Origin: UBA9410 sp963933065
GTDB taxonomy: Bacteria; Actinomycetota; Acidimicrobiia; Acidimicrobiales; MedAcidi-G1
Assembly: GCA_963933065.1 (NCBI GenBank)
Contig: CAWVUB010000014.1
Span: 1-31,227, forward strand
Length of the DNA stretch: 31,227 nt
Direction: 5' to 3'
Positions 1-6,547 of the stretch are shown piece after piece. The translations under genes and the position numbers were made by a program. The notes under the pieces are model-generated. The model had not been told where the DNA came from and ran no database searches. It worked only from the letters and a program-made list of their open reading frames with translations. How positions within the stretch are numbered: the stretch's first letter is position 1; every line of letters starts with the position of its first letter.

Positions 1-1
1 C

Positions 2-322
2 ACGGTCGTCAGCGAACACCTCTTTCACATGCCCGGGGTGATCAGGTCCACCCGAGGATGGTCCGAAGAAGACTGGTCCAAGGCGGTCAATCGTCTGAGG
101 CTGCGGGGTTGGCTCGACGACGATGGCGTCACCGGAGAAGGCCGGACGAGGCGGGAACACCTCGAACGCAGGACGAACGAGATCGACGCCTCGATTTGGG
201 ATGGAATGAATGATGAGGCGGTCGGCCGGTTCGGCGACCTCCTTGAGCCGGCAGTCGAAGCGCTCACTGTGGGCGGCTACTTTGCAGCGGTCGGCCGCTC
301 CGCTCCTAGAGAACGGGCCTAG
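2..322 (+). CDS. SCO6745-family protein, C-terminal part (cut by window start)
   Basis: The reading frame is open to the first base, so the gene begins upstream and only about the last 106 residues are present. The segment reads GWSEEDWSKAVNRLRLRGWL followed by a 'D-DG-T-EGR-RRE-LE-RTNEID' stretch. That pattern is what I remember for the C-terminal half of the actinobacterial SCO6745 family, which has a winged-helix (MarR-like) look: a helix, a recognition-like helix, then a turn with a charged wing. No biochemical function is established for the family as far as I know. It ends 82 bp before the demethylase genes and is probably not part of their operon. The assignment rests on pattern memory and on a partial protein. 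Confidence 0.6.
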   Translation, partial: TVVSEHLFHMPGVIRSTRGWSEEDWSKAVNRLRLRGWLDDDGVTGEGRTRREHLERRTNEIDASIWDGMNDEAVGRFGDLLEPAVEALTVGGYFAAVGRSAPRERA

Positions 323-392
323 TCCTGTGTGATGGTCGGCCACAGGGAGGGCCGCCACTGCCGGTAAGACGTCAGAAGACGCAGGTAGCGCG

Positions 393-404
393 TAACGTTG
401 GGCT
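393..404 (+). promoter_or_regulatory. Possible -10 element of a leaderless transcript
   Basis: TAACGT at 393-398 lies six bases before the ATG at 405, and no Shine-Dalgarno sequence precedes that ATG. This is the geometry of leaderless transcription, which is common in actinobacteria, and would make the demethylase trio a unit of its own. No convincing -35 box is visible, so this is a weak inference. Confidence 0.25.
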
Positions 405-1319
405 ATGAGGAGCCAAGCGGACCGAGACGTTTGTACGAACGGAGCCATTCTTGATCTTTGGCATCCGGTGGTTCCCGCCAGTGAGATCGAAGTGGGAATA
501 GTGCGGCAGGTGGTGCTGCTTGGGCAAGCAGTCAGTTACTCGTCAACAGCGCCAGGCGTTTACTTGGCCTGGCGAACGGACCCTGCCATTCCCGCCGGAA
601 CAGTGTTTATGCCTTCGGCGGTAACCGAAAATCTTCCGGTTCTGCACCGATATGGGTATCTCTGGACAAGTCTTGGAGATCCAAGCCAAAGTCTCTTTGA
701 AATTCCTGAATATGACGAACCAGACAGAAGAAATATCCACGCGGCGACGATTGGTGTCTACTGCTCGGCGCCTCGGGCAGTAGAGAACTTTCTGGACCTG
801 GGCCATTTTCCATACGTCCACACTGGGGTTCTAGGCATTGAGCCTCATACTGAAGTCGTCGAATACGACGTGCATGTAGATCCCAAGAACAATGAGCTCT
901 GGGCTACTAACTGCCACTTCTTTCAACCAATGGCGGCAGCCACTTCCACAACGGGCAAAATGGTCGGGTACGACTTCCGGGTACCCCACCCTTACTGTTC
1001 GCTTCTCTACAAGACGTCACCTCTTGACAGCTCGCGTATGGACGCAATTGGACTATTTGTTCGATCGGTTGCTCCTGACTACATTGAGGCGAGCATGTTT
1101 CTGAGCCTGCTTGATGACTCGAGTAGTGATTCGTTTATCCGCCAGTTCCAGCAATTAATTTTCGCTCAGGACAAGCCCATTCTCGAAAATCAGAACCCAA
1201 AACTGCTACCGCTCGACCCTCGGGCCGAGACGCCTGTCCGGTCCGACAAGTTGGCAATCGCATATCGACGGTGGCTCTCCGACCTAGGCGTCACTTACGG
1301 CGTGATTCCTAAGACTTGA
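405..1319 (+). CDS. ndmC: NdmC-like Rieske-less oxygenase catalytic subunit (putative purine N-demethylase)
   Basis: This 304-residue protein belongs to the VanA/NdmA-type ring-hydroxylating oxygenase alpha family, but the Rieske cluster motifs are absent. The N-terminal start 'LWHPVVPASEI' and the 'RYGYLWTSLGDP' strand are kept, yet only about 25 residues separate 'VYLAWR' from 'RYG', where the two Cys-x-His loops should be. The mononuclear iron site is intact: ENFLDLGHFPYVH gives Asp131, His134 and His139, and the C-terminal 'FAQDKPILE' supplies the usual third acidic ligand. Loss of the Rieske domain with retention of the iron site is the known peculiarity of NdmC, the 7-methylxanthine N7-demethylase subunit of Pseudomonas putida CBB5. 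The next two genes match its partners NdmD and NdmE. The expected reaction is oxidative removal of an N-methyl group, releasing formaldehyde. The exact substrate is inferred. The ATG at 405 has no clear ribosome site. Confidence 0.8.
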   Translation: MRSQADRDVCTNGAILDLWHPVVPASEIEVGIVRQVVLLGQAVSYSSTAPGVYLAWRTDPAIPAGTVFMPSAVTENLPVLHRYGYLWTSLGDPSQSLFEIPEYDEPDRRNIHAATIGVYCSAPRAVENFLDLGHFPYVHTGVLGIEPHTEVVEYDVHVDPKNNELWATNCHFFQPMAAATSTTGKMVGYDFRVPHPYCSLLYKTSPLDSSRMDAIGLFVRSVAPDYIEASMFLSLLDDSSSDSFIRQFQQLIFAQDKPILENQNPKLLPLDPRAETPVRSDKLAIAYRRWLSDLGVTYGVIPKT

Positions 1320-1323
1320 TCCG

Positions 1324-3084
1324 ATGAGTCAAAGTTTGATGAACCTCTGGCATCCGATCGCTAGCGCTGAGGACCTGCCGTATCGCCATATCTTCCAGGG
1401 CCAGTTGCTCGGGCGTGAGCTTGCCGTGTGGCGAGCCGATGACGATTTTGTCAACATCTGGGAGAATCGCTGTCTGCATCGCGGTGTGCGACTCTCGATC
1501 GGGAGGAACGAGGGGTTTGAGCTTAAGTGTCAGTATCACGGCTGGCGCTACGCCAATCGATCGGCTAGTTGTACCTACATTCCTGCTCACCCAGCGGACG
1601 CACCGGTTCGTACCATCTGCAACCGAACATTCTCGGTATGTGAACGTTATGGACTGATCTGGTCGGGGGAGGACCCAACGGGGGACCCTCCTGAGGTTCC
1701 CCTCTTAGAGAAAGCCCGAACGCTCCCGTTGCGGAGCATCGCAGTCAACGCACCGCTGAATCTCGTTCTGGAACACCTGGCCAACTATCGCTTTTCCCTC
1801 GCTGGTGATCCCGGAAACCTTGCCGTGACTTCCGCCAACTATCTGGACCAGCGCTCCCTTTCGGTAACTGCGACTTTCGATAGCAAACAATCGACAGTCC
1901 TATTCTTCGTTCAGCCGGTTGACTCAAACCGATCTGTGATTCGAGGCGTGCTCAGCAGCAGCCCAACGGATTCTGAGCGGATCCTCACGCTGCGACATCA
2001 CAGCACGGAACTGTCCCGCCTCCGTGAGAAAGTCGAACTGGAGGCCCTTAAGGCTCCGCAGATTCAGCCAATGACTCCCACTATCGAACAGGTTCCTGTC
2101 ACCAGTTACGAAATAAAGACACCCTCTTCTGGTCGCAAGGCATCACTCCGCGTGCAGGTGCTTCGCAAATGGGTGACCGCCGAAGGGATTGTGGGTCTGG
2201 AACTCGAATCGATCGGTAAACCTCTACCAACTCCCCAGCCAGGCGCCCATATCGACGTGCATCTACCCAATGGGTTGGTGCGGCAGTATTCGCTGACAAA
2301 CGCACCAGGGCAAGGATCGCGATATCGGCTGGGGGTTAAACTTGAATCAGATTCACGTGGTGGGTCTTCTTGCCTCCACGAAACGGTCAAAGAAGGCGAT
2401 GTCTTAGCGATTTCTGAGCCGCGTAACAACTTTTCGTTACGCCGCGACGCGGTGAAGACGATCCTGGTAGCTGGCGGGATTGGAGTGACGCCCCTGTTGT
2501 CAATGGCTCACACGCTAAGAAACAACAAATTGGACTACGAACTGCATTACTTCGCACAGACCGATGGGCATCTTGCCTTTCCTGAGATACTGCAGGAGCT
2601 CGGCGATGCAGTAGCGCCCCATCTCGGCCTATCGCCAGAAGCAACGAGCAAGGAACTGGCTGCGTTGCTTGTGGGATATAAGCCAGCAATGCACGTCTAT
2701 GTATGTGGACCCGGACCCATGCTTGAGGCCGCTCGCCGTATCGCTTCTGAGGTGGGTTGGCCTGATGCGGCCGTGCACTTTGAGTACTTCAAGAACACCA
2801 TCGAGATTGACAGTTCATCTTCGTTCGAAGTGAGTTTGGCCAGATCAGCCCTCACCCTTGAGATTCCGAGCGGCAAGACCATTCTGGAGATTCTTCGCGC
2901 AAACGGCATAACACTGATGTCGTCCTGTGAGCAGGGTGCATGTGGCACGTGCGAAGTAACGGTGATCGAAGGTGACCCAGAACATCAAGATGTCTACCTC
3001 AATGACTCAGAGAAGGCGGCCGGCCAGAGAATCATGACTTGTGTCTCTCGGGCGAAGTCGCCCCGGCTAGTTCTAGACATCTAG
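1324..3084 (+). CDS. ndmD: NdmD-like Rieske-reductase fusion (electron donor for N-demethylases)
   Basis: This is a 586-residue fusion. Residues 1-115 form a Rieske domain with Cys50-x-His52 and Cys69-x2-His72. Residues about 135-265 look like a decayed oxygenase catalytic domain: the place of the iron ligands now reads LEHLANYRFSLAGD. Residues about 275-490 are a phthalate-dioxygenase-reductase-type module, with the flavin motif RQYSLTNAP (320-328), the nucleotide motif VAGGIGVTP (382-390) and the VCGPGPM strand. Residues about 500-586 are a plant-type [2Fe-2S] ferredoxin with Cys535, Cys540, Cys543 and Cys573. This order, and a length close to that of NdmD, match the caffeine-demethylase reductase, which alone among such reductases carries an extra Rieske centre. 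It would pass electrons from NAD(P)H through flavin and ferredoxin to its Rieske cluster, then to the iron of the preceding subunit. It begins 4 bp after ndmC. It is the only reductase for Rieske oxygenases in the window. Confidence 0.85.
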   Translation: MSQSLMNLWHPIASAEDLPYRHIFQGQLLGRELAVWRADDDFVNIWENRCLHRGVRLSIGRNEGFELKCQYHGWRYANRSASCTYIPAHPADAPVRTICNRTFSVCERYGLIWSGEDPTGDPPEVPLLEKARTLPLRSIAVNAPLNLVLEHLANYRFSLAGDPGNLAVTSANYLDQRSLSVTATFDSKQSTVLFFVQPVDSNRSVIRGVLSSSPTDSERILTLRHHSTELSRLREKVELEALKAPQIQPMTPTIEQVPVTSYEIKTPSSGRKASLRVQVLRKWVTAEGIVGLELESIGKPLPTPQPGAHIDVHLPNGLVRQYSLTNAPGQGSRYRLGVKLESDSRGGSSCLHETVKEGDVLAISEPRNNFSLRRDAVKTILVAGGIGVTPLLSMAHTLRNNKLDYELHYFAQTDGHLAFPEILQELGDAVAPHLGLSPEATSKELAALLVGYKPAMHVYVCGPGPMLEAARRIASEVGWPDAAVHFEYFKNTIEIDSSSSFEVSLARSALTLEIPSGKTILEILRANGITLMSSCEQGACGTCEVTVIEGDPEHQDVYLNDSEKAAGQRIMTCVSRAKSPRLVLDI

Positions 3085-3093
3085 GGCGCGGTG

Positions 3094-3735
3094 ATGATCA
3101 AACTCTTCGATTACATCCTTTCAGTGAACTGTTATAAGCAGAGACTGATAATGAGCATCTTGGACGTGCCCTTTGAGTCGGTACCTGTCGACTTCTACCC
3201 AGGGCGGGAACACAAGAGTGAAGAATTCAAAAAGATCAATCCACTTGGGCACATACCGGTCATCGACGACGACGGCTTCATGCTGCGTGACGCACACGCA
3301 ATTCTGATTTACCTCGCATCGAAATACGACCCGACTGGACTTTGGTATCCGATCGGGAGTCCTGAGTTCCTGGGAGAGACTGCTCAGTGGATGCTTTTTG
3401 CTGAGGGGACCACGAATACGGCGTCTGCTGCCCGTTTGCACGTAAATCTTGGCTACGACTTCGACATAGAGTCTTGCCGCTCTGGAGCGCATCAACTGTT
3501 TCGGGTACTTGAAGAGCATTTATGGTTCAGGGAACAAGAAGATCTCGACTGGGTGTGCTCGAGCGAACATCCCACCGTTGCAGACATAGCGATTTTCCCC
3601 GATGTCATCCTGTCCGAAGAGGGAGGAATCTCCCGCCTGGACTATCCGGCAATTCGGAGATGGACCGACCGGGTTAAGCGAATACCACGCTTTACGGTGA
3701 TGCCGGGAATTTTTCCTGCCGGTGATGCACGCTGA
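3094..3735 (+). CDS. ndmE: NdmE-like glutathione-S-transferase-fold protein
   Basis: This 213-residue protein has a two-domain GST layout: a thioredoxin-like N-terminal half ('NPLGHIPVIDDDG', then 'RDAHAILIYLASKYD', the glutathione-binding turn region) and an all-helical C-terminal half ending in 'PTVADIAIFPDVI...YPAIRRWTDRVKRIP'. Position 10 is Ser-Val-Asn-Cys, so a catalytic serine or cysteine is possible. In Pseudomonas putida CBB5 the GST-like NdmE has a structural role, holding NdmC and NdmD together. The same place here, directly after the Rieske-reductase fusion, suggests the same job. I chose the ATG at 3094 over the GTG at 3091 because AGGG at 3083-3086 is better spaced and the protein then starts at the first beta strand (MIKLFDY). 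A conventional GST acting on a toxic electrophile is the alternative. Confidence 0.75.
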   Translation: MIKLFDYILSVNCYKQRLIMSILDVPFESVPVDFYPGREHKSEEFKKINPLGHIPVIDDDGFMLRDAHAILIYLASKYDPTGLWYPIGSPEFLGETAQWMLFAEGTTNTASAARLHVNLGYDFDIESCRSGAHQLFRVLEEHLWFREQEDLDWVCSSEHPTVADIAIFPDVILSEEGGISRLDYPAIRRWTDRVKRIPRFTVMPGIFPAGDAR

Positions 3736-3865
3736 TTAATCCATGCCTTGCCACGGCTGTCTTACTGAAACGCTTTTCGTAGTGGTGGGAACGGAAAGGA
3801 TTTGAACCTGGACCCGCTCAAGGGCACTCTCTCTGACCAGGGGCCGCATCGCCTGCCAGCCACAA

Positions 3866-3898
3866 AAAAGCAAAACCTGACATGAACACCTTGCTTTT
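3866..3898 (+). terminator. Weak hairpin downstream of the demethylase trio
   Basis: AAAAGCAA (3866-3873) and TTGCTTTT (3891-3898) are perfect inverted arms around a 17-base loop, followed by GTTAT. The stem is AT-rich and the loop long, so as an intrinsic terminator it is poor. It does lie in the 268-bp gap between the ndmE-like gene and the next start, where a transcript end is expected. Confidence 0.2.
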
Positions 3899-4003
3899 GT
3901 TATAGGCGTTGGGCTGTCAGTTGGGGGTTTTCGAGTCTTTCTTCTGCCATCCCAAAAATGGTAGTGGGATCTGTCGATCCGTTACGAAGCGTAGGGTGGT
4001 TCT

Positions 4004-4291
4004 GTGGCCCATACCGTAATCGTTGAGATCAGATGCCAGCCAGGCGTGAGGGAGCAGCTCCTGGCATCGCTGTTGCCAGCGCTTGAAGAAACGAGGGCAT
4101 TCAGTGGGTGTCGGTCGATCGATGCCTATGTTGATTGCGACGACTCCGAAATGGTTCTCCTGTGGGAGCACTGGAACGCACCCGAGGATCACGCTGCATA
4201 CATGACATGGCGGACCGAGGAAGGACTTCTTGACCGCCTGGGTCCATTGTTTGCTGGTGACGTACGGGTCGTCCACATGCAAAGAGCCTGA
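4004..4291 (+). CDS. Antibiotic-biosynthesis-monooxygenase (ABM) fold protein
   Basis: This 95-residue protein has the size and pattern of the dimeric alpha-beta barrel ABM/YgiN family. It has an N-terminal strand 'VIVEIRCQPG', a helix, 'GCRSIDAYVDCDDSEMVLLWEHWNAPEDHAAYMTWRT' as the central strand and helix, and a last strand 'VRVVHMQRA'. Members include cofactor-free quinol or aromatic monooxygenases and heme-degrading enzymes, and many have no assigned substrate. It starts at a GTG with a weak upstream TAGGG. The 2-oxoglutarate oxygenase gene starts 15 bp after it, so the two are probably co-transcribed. A role in the purine pathway is suggested by position only. Confidence 0.7.
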   Translation: MAHTVIVEIRCQPGVREQLLASLLPALEETRAFSGCRSIDAYVDCDDSEMVLLWEHWNAPEDHAAYMTWRTEEGLLDRLGPLFAGDVRVVHMQRA

Positions 4292-4306
4292 TAAAGGAGA
4301 GATGGC

Positions 4307-5290
4307 ATGATTTCCGTACCGACCGTGGATATCGGTCCCGCCCTGGCCGGAGAACCCGGTGCAGCGGCTGAGGCCGCACGAGCCCTTGACGACGCCTGTA
4401 CGACCAGCGGCTTCTTTGTGATCACTGGGCACGGAGTTTCACCAGCGCTTGTTGAAGAGGTGATGGCGCAGGGGCGGCGGTTCTTCCGTCTGCCTTTCGA
4501 GGATAAGCAGCGAGTGGCCCCGCCGGGGCCCGAGCATTATCGGGGCTATCTCGGTATGGACACCACGTCGCTCGCCGCGACCCTCGGTGATGAGGTTCCC
4601 CCCGATCTGTGTGAGTCGTTCAACATCAACCGTTTCGACGACCCTGCAGTTCGAGAACGGGCATACGTTGAGGGAGCGGACGCTGCGGTGCACCCCAACC
4701 TGTGGCCCGAGGACCCGGCGGAGTTGCGGCCTGTCTTGGAGCGTTACTACGCCGTAATGGAGCAACTGTGCATTGGCCTGCTCCCAATTTTTGCAGGAGC
4801 GCTCGACCTTCCCTCAACGTGGTTCGATGACAAGGTTTCTGAGCACACAGCGTTGCTACTGCTGAACTGGTACCCACCAGTTAGTGGTGCGGCCCGGCCG
4901 GCGCAGCTTCGGCGCGGCGCGCACACTGACTACGGCGCTTTCACGATCGTGGCTGCTGAGCAGATTCCAGGCCTGCAGATCCTCCTTGATGACACTTGGG
5001 TGGACGTACCTGCGGTGCCGGGTGGGTTCGTTGTGAATCTCGGCGATCTCATGGCGCGATGGACCAACGATCGTTGGGTTTCCACCCTTCATCGGGTGGT
5101 TATCCCTGATGGGGCTGATCAGGAACGGGATCGAATGTCGGTGCCGTACTTCTTTCAGCCCTCCTACGGAGCACTTATTGAGACAATACCGACCACGGTG
5201 ACCAATGACCGACCCTCGAGATACGAACCAGTGATCTCGGGCAAGTGGATTACCGCCAAGTCGATGTCGATGCTCGAAGAGCAGGACTGA
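4307..5290 (+). CDS. 2-oxoglutarate/Fe(II)-dependent dioxygenase, isopenicillin-N-synthase-like
   Basis: This 327-residue protein has the full DIOX_N plus 2OG-FeII_Oxy layout. The N-terminal half has 'VPTVDIG' and 'GFFVITGHGVS' (residues 35-45). The jelly roll carries the iron triad His206-x-Asp208 ('GAHTDYGAFTI') and His262 ('STLHRVV'), and the 2-oxoglutarate pair Arg276 and Ser278 ('RMSVPYFF'). The catalytic residues are complete, so it should be active. Relatives hydroxylate or demethylate many small molecules, including pyrimidine methyl groups (thymine 7-hydroxylase) and plant alkaloids. A role in oxidising a methylated purine is therefore possible but unproven. AAAGGAG at 4293-4299 gives a good ribosome site for the ATG at 4307; the upstream ATG at 4301 stops after two codons. 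Confidence 0.85.
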   Translation: MISVPTVDIGPALAGEPGAAAEAARALDDACTTSGFFVITGHGVSPALVEEVMAQGRRFFRLPFEDKQRVAPPGPEHYRGYLGMDTTSLAATLGDEVPPDLCESFNINRFDDPAVRERAYVEGADAAVHPNLWPEDPAELRPVLERYYAVMEQLCIGLLPIFAGALDLPSTWFDDKVSEHTALLLLNWYPPVSGAARPAQLRRGAHTDYGAFTIVAAEQIPGLQILLDDTWVDVPAVPGGFVVNLGDLMARWTNDRWVSTLHRVVIPDGADQERDRMSVPYFFQPSYGALIETIPTTVTNDRPSRYEPVISGKWITAKSMSMLEEQD

Positions 5291-5341
5291 GGGTCAGTTC
5301 TCGACTTGCAGGGGAGTCGTCCGTATCTAGTTATCTCGGTG

Positions 5342-5370
5342 TTGGACATTAGTTGTCTGTCAACTATGGT
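5342..5370 (+). promoter_or_regulatory. Putative promoter of the transporter/Mo-hydroxylase operon
   Basis: TTGGAC at 5342-5347 and TATGGT at 5365-5370 are separated by 17 bases, close to housekeeping -35 and -10 elements. They lie in the 111-bp gap before the lipoprotein gene at 5402, the first sizeable gap upstream of the overlapping gene run. Assignment is by eye. Confidence 0.45.
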
Positions 5371-5385
5371 CTGACAATCAGACCA
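5351..5385. promoter_or_regulatory. Twin inverted repeats, probable repressor operators
   Basis: Two perfect dyads stand side by side: AGTTGTCTGTCAACT (5351-5365, 5-bp arms, 5-base spacer) and TGGTCTGACAATCAGACCA (5367-5385, 7-bp arms, 5-base spacer). The first fills the spacer of the putative promoter; the second covers the -10 box and likely start site. The nested TTGTC...GACAA and TGGT...ACCA halves recall GntR-type operators, but the regulator family cannot be told from this alone. No regulator gene is in the window. Confidence 0.5.
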
Positions 5386-5401
5386 GTCCTGGGGGACACC
5401 T

Positions 5402-6547
5402 ATGTATCGAAGTAAACTATGGCTTTTCAGTACGATCATGTTGGCCATGGTGGCCAGCGCGTGTGGATCGGATGCAGCTCCGGCGACTGACGCTGCTCCT
5501 GCGACGACTGCGGCTCCGGCGACGACTGCTGCTCCTGCGACGACTGCGGCTCCTGCGACGACTGCTGCTCCTGCGACGACTGCTGCTCCGACGACGACTG
5601 CTGTGCCGCCTGTAAACCAACCGGACGTGAATGGTGACGGCAAGGTCGTGATCGGTATAGCCAGCCCAGGCGACACCAACGACGGTGGGTTCTACCAGAG
5701 TTTCGTAGACGCTACGAAAGCGTTGGCCGAGACCGAAGGTTGGGAAATCGTTGTTTCTGATTTCATTAATCCGGCAGACGCAGCCACCGCCATTGCTGAT
5801 CTGGCTCGTGCCAACGTTGACTTCGTGGCCGTTGGAGCCTCCGAGTTGCAGGACGGAATAGACGCCGTGGCTTGTGAGGAGGAGTTTTCAGACGTGCTCT
5901 TCTACATCAACGCAGCCCTTCCCGAAGGCCAGACATGCTACGCGGCAGCAGCCGACTTCGACCACGAGTTCGGTTATCTCGGAGGCGTCATGGCTGGACT
6001 CGTCATGCAGAGAGAAGGGGAGTCGCAGGCCGGCTTTATCGGCGGACCGGAGTTGGCGTTCTCGACGGTTGCCCATCAGTCGATGGAGGCCGGTATGAAA
6101 TCGATCGACCCCTCTTTCGAACTTGTTGTCACTCACACGGGAGACTTCAACGATGCGGCTCTGGGAATCGAAGCCGCTTCGGCAATGCTTGATCAGGATT
6201 TGCGAGTGATCTACACGTTCCTAGGTGGGGCCATGTTCCCGACTGGCGGTTCGATTGCTGCTGCCGGAGGTGTCGCTTTCTCGGCATCAACGAATACCTG
6301 CTTCCCGGGCTCTCCCTTCGGTGGGTCGGTCCTCTTCCCGCCAGGCGAGTATCTCGTGGGCGTTCTCGAGGACTTCCGTGACGGCAAGTTCGTGCCGGGC
6401 GCTGAGCGCGAGTTCCATGTAGGTATTGACGCTGCGGTGGGGGTGGCGTTGTGTGATGCCTCAGCCGAAGAACAGGCCATCATTGATGGCATCGTGGCGC
6501 AGATTGCTTCTGGTGAATTAGACACTGAAGGTCTATCGGCGGGCTGA
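5402..6547 (+). CDS. BMP-family substrate-binding lipoprotein (transporter A)
   Basis: This 381-residue protein is the extracytoplasmic binding component of a nucleoside/purine-type ABC importer. It has a Sec lipoprotein signal with the lipobox ASAC (Cys21 is the expected lipidated residue), then a low-complexity Ala-Pro-Thr linker (about residues 25-66) made of six-residue repeats. The BMP domain follows: 'KVVIGIASPGDTNDGGFYQS', 'FGYLGGVMAGLVM', 'AGFIGG'. The BMP (PnrA/NupN) family binds nucleosides in characterised members. The next three genes encode its ATPase and two permeases. The GGGGGA before ATG 5402 is an adequate ribosome site. The linker length is unusual and probably spans the cell wall layer. 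The ligand is inferred from neighbours as a purine or nucleoside. Confidence 0.88.
   Translation: MYRSKLWLFSTIMLAMVASACGSDAAPATDAAPATTAAPATTAAPATTAAPATTAAPATTAAPTTTAVPPVNQPDVNGDGKVVIGIASPGDTNDGGFYQSFVDATKALAETEGWEIVVSDFINPADAATAIADLARANVDFVAVGASELQDGIDAVACEEEFSDVLFYINAALPEGQTCYAAAADFDHEFGYLGGVMAGLVMQREGESQAGFIGGPELAFSTVAHQSMEAGMKSIDPSFELVVTHTGDFNDAALGIEAASAMLDQDLRVIYTFLGGAMFPTGGSIAAAGGVAFSASTNTCFPGSPFGGSVLFPPGEYLVGVLEDFRDGKFVPGAEREFHVGIDAAVGVALCDASAEEQAIIDGIVAQIASGELDTEGLSAG
5474..5599 (+). repeat. Seven 18-bp tandem units encoding an AAPATT linker
   Basis: Seven successive 18-bp units in frame encode Ala-Ala-Pro-Ala-Thr-Thr or close variants (the first ends in Asp, the last reads Ala-Ala-Pro-Thr-Thr-Thr). 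Third-position differences (GCT/GCG, CCT/CCG) alternate between units, which suggests expansion by blocks. The product is a flexible linker behind the lipidated cysteine. Confidence 0.9.

Noticed and set aside
405..1319. Reading the first oxygenase gene as a pseudogene because its Rieske domain is missing
   Set aside because: The frame is intact, the iron-site residues are all kept, and the neighbouring Rieske-reductase and GST genes explain the loss as in NdmC.
3783..3815. tRNA 3'-end-like sequence on the minus strand (GGTTCAAATCC followed by bases ending CCACCA)
   Set aside because: Only three of five T-stem pairs form, spacing to the CCA is off by one, and no matching 5' acceptor strand or anticodon arm is found nearby. 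At most a degenerate remnant.
3947..3970. Short inverted repeats (CCAT/ATGG and ATCCCA/TGGGAT) before the ABM gene
   Set aside because: Arms of only four to six bases, overlapping, and not near a visible promoter box.
5164..5679. Minus-strand 171-codon frame with Ala-Val repeats opposite the lipoprotein gene
   Set aside because: It is the antisense reading of the AAPATT repeat region and crosses the promoter; no ribosome site or family resemblance.
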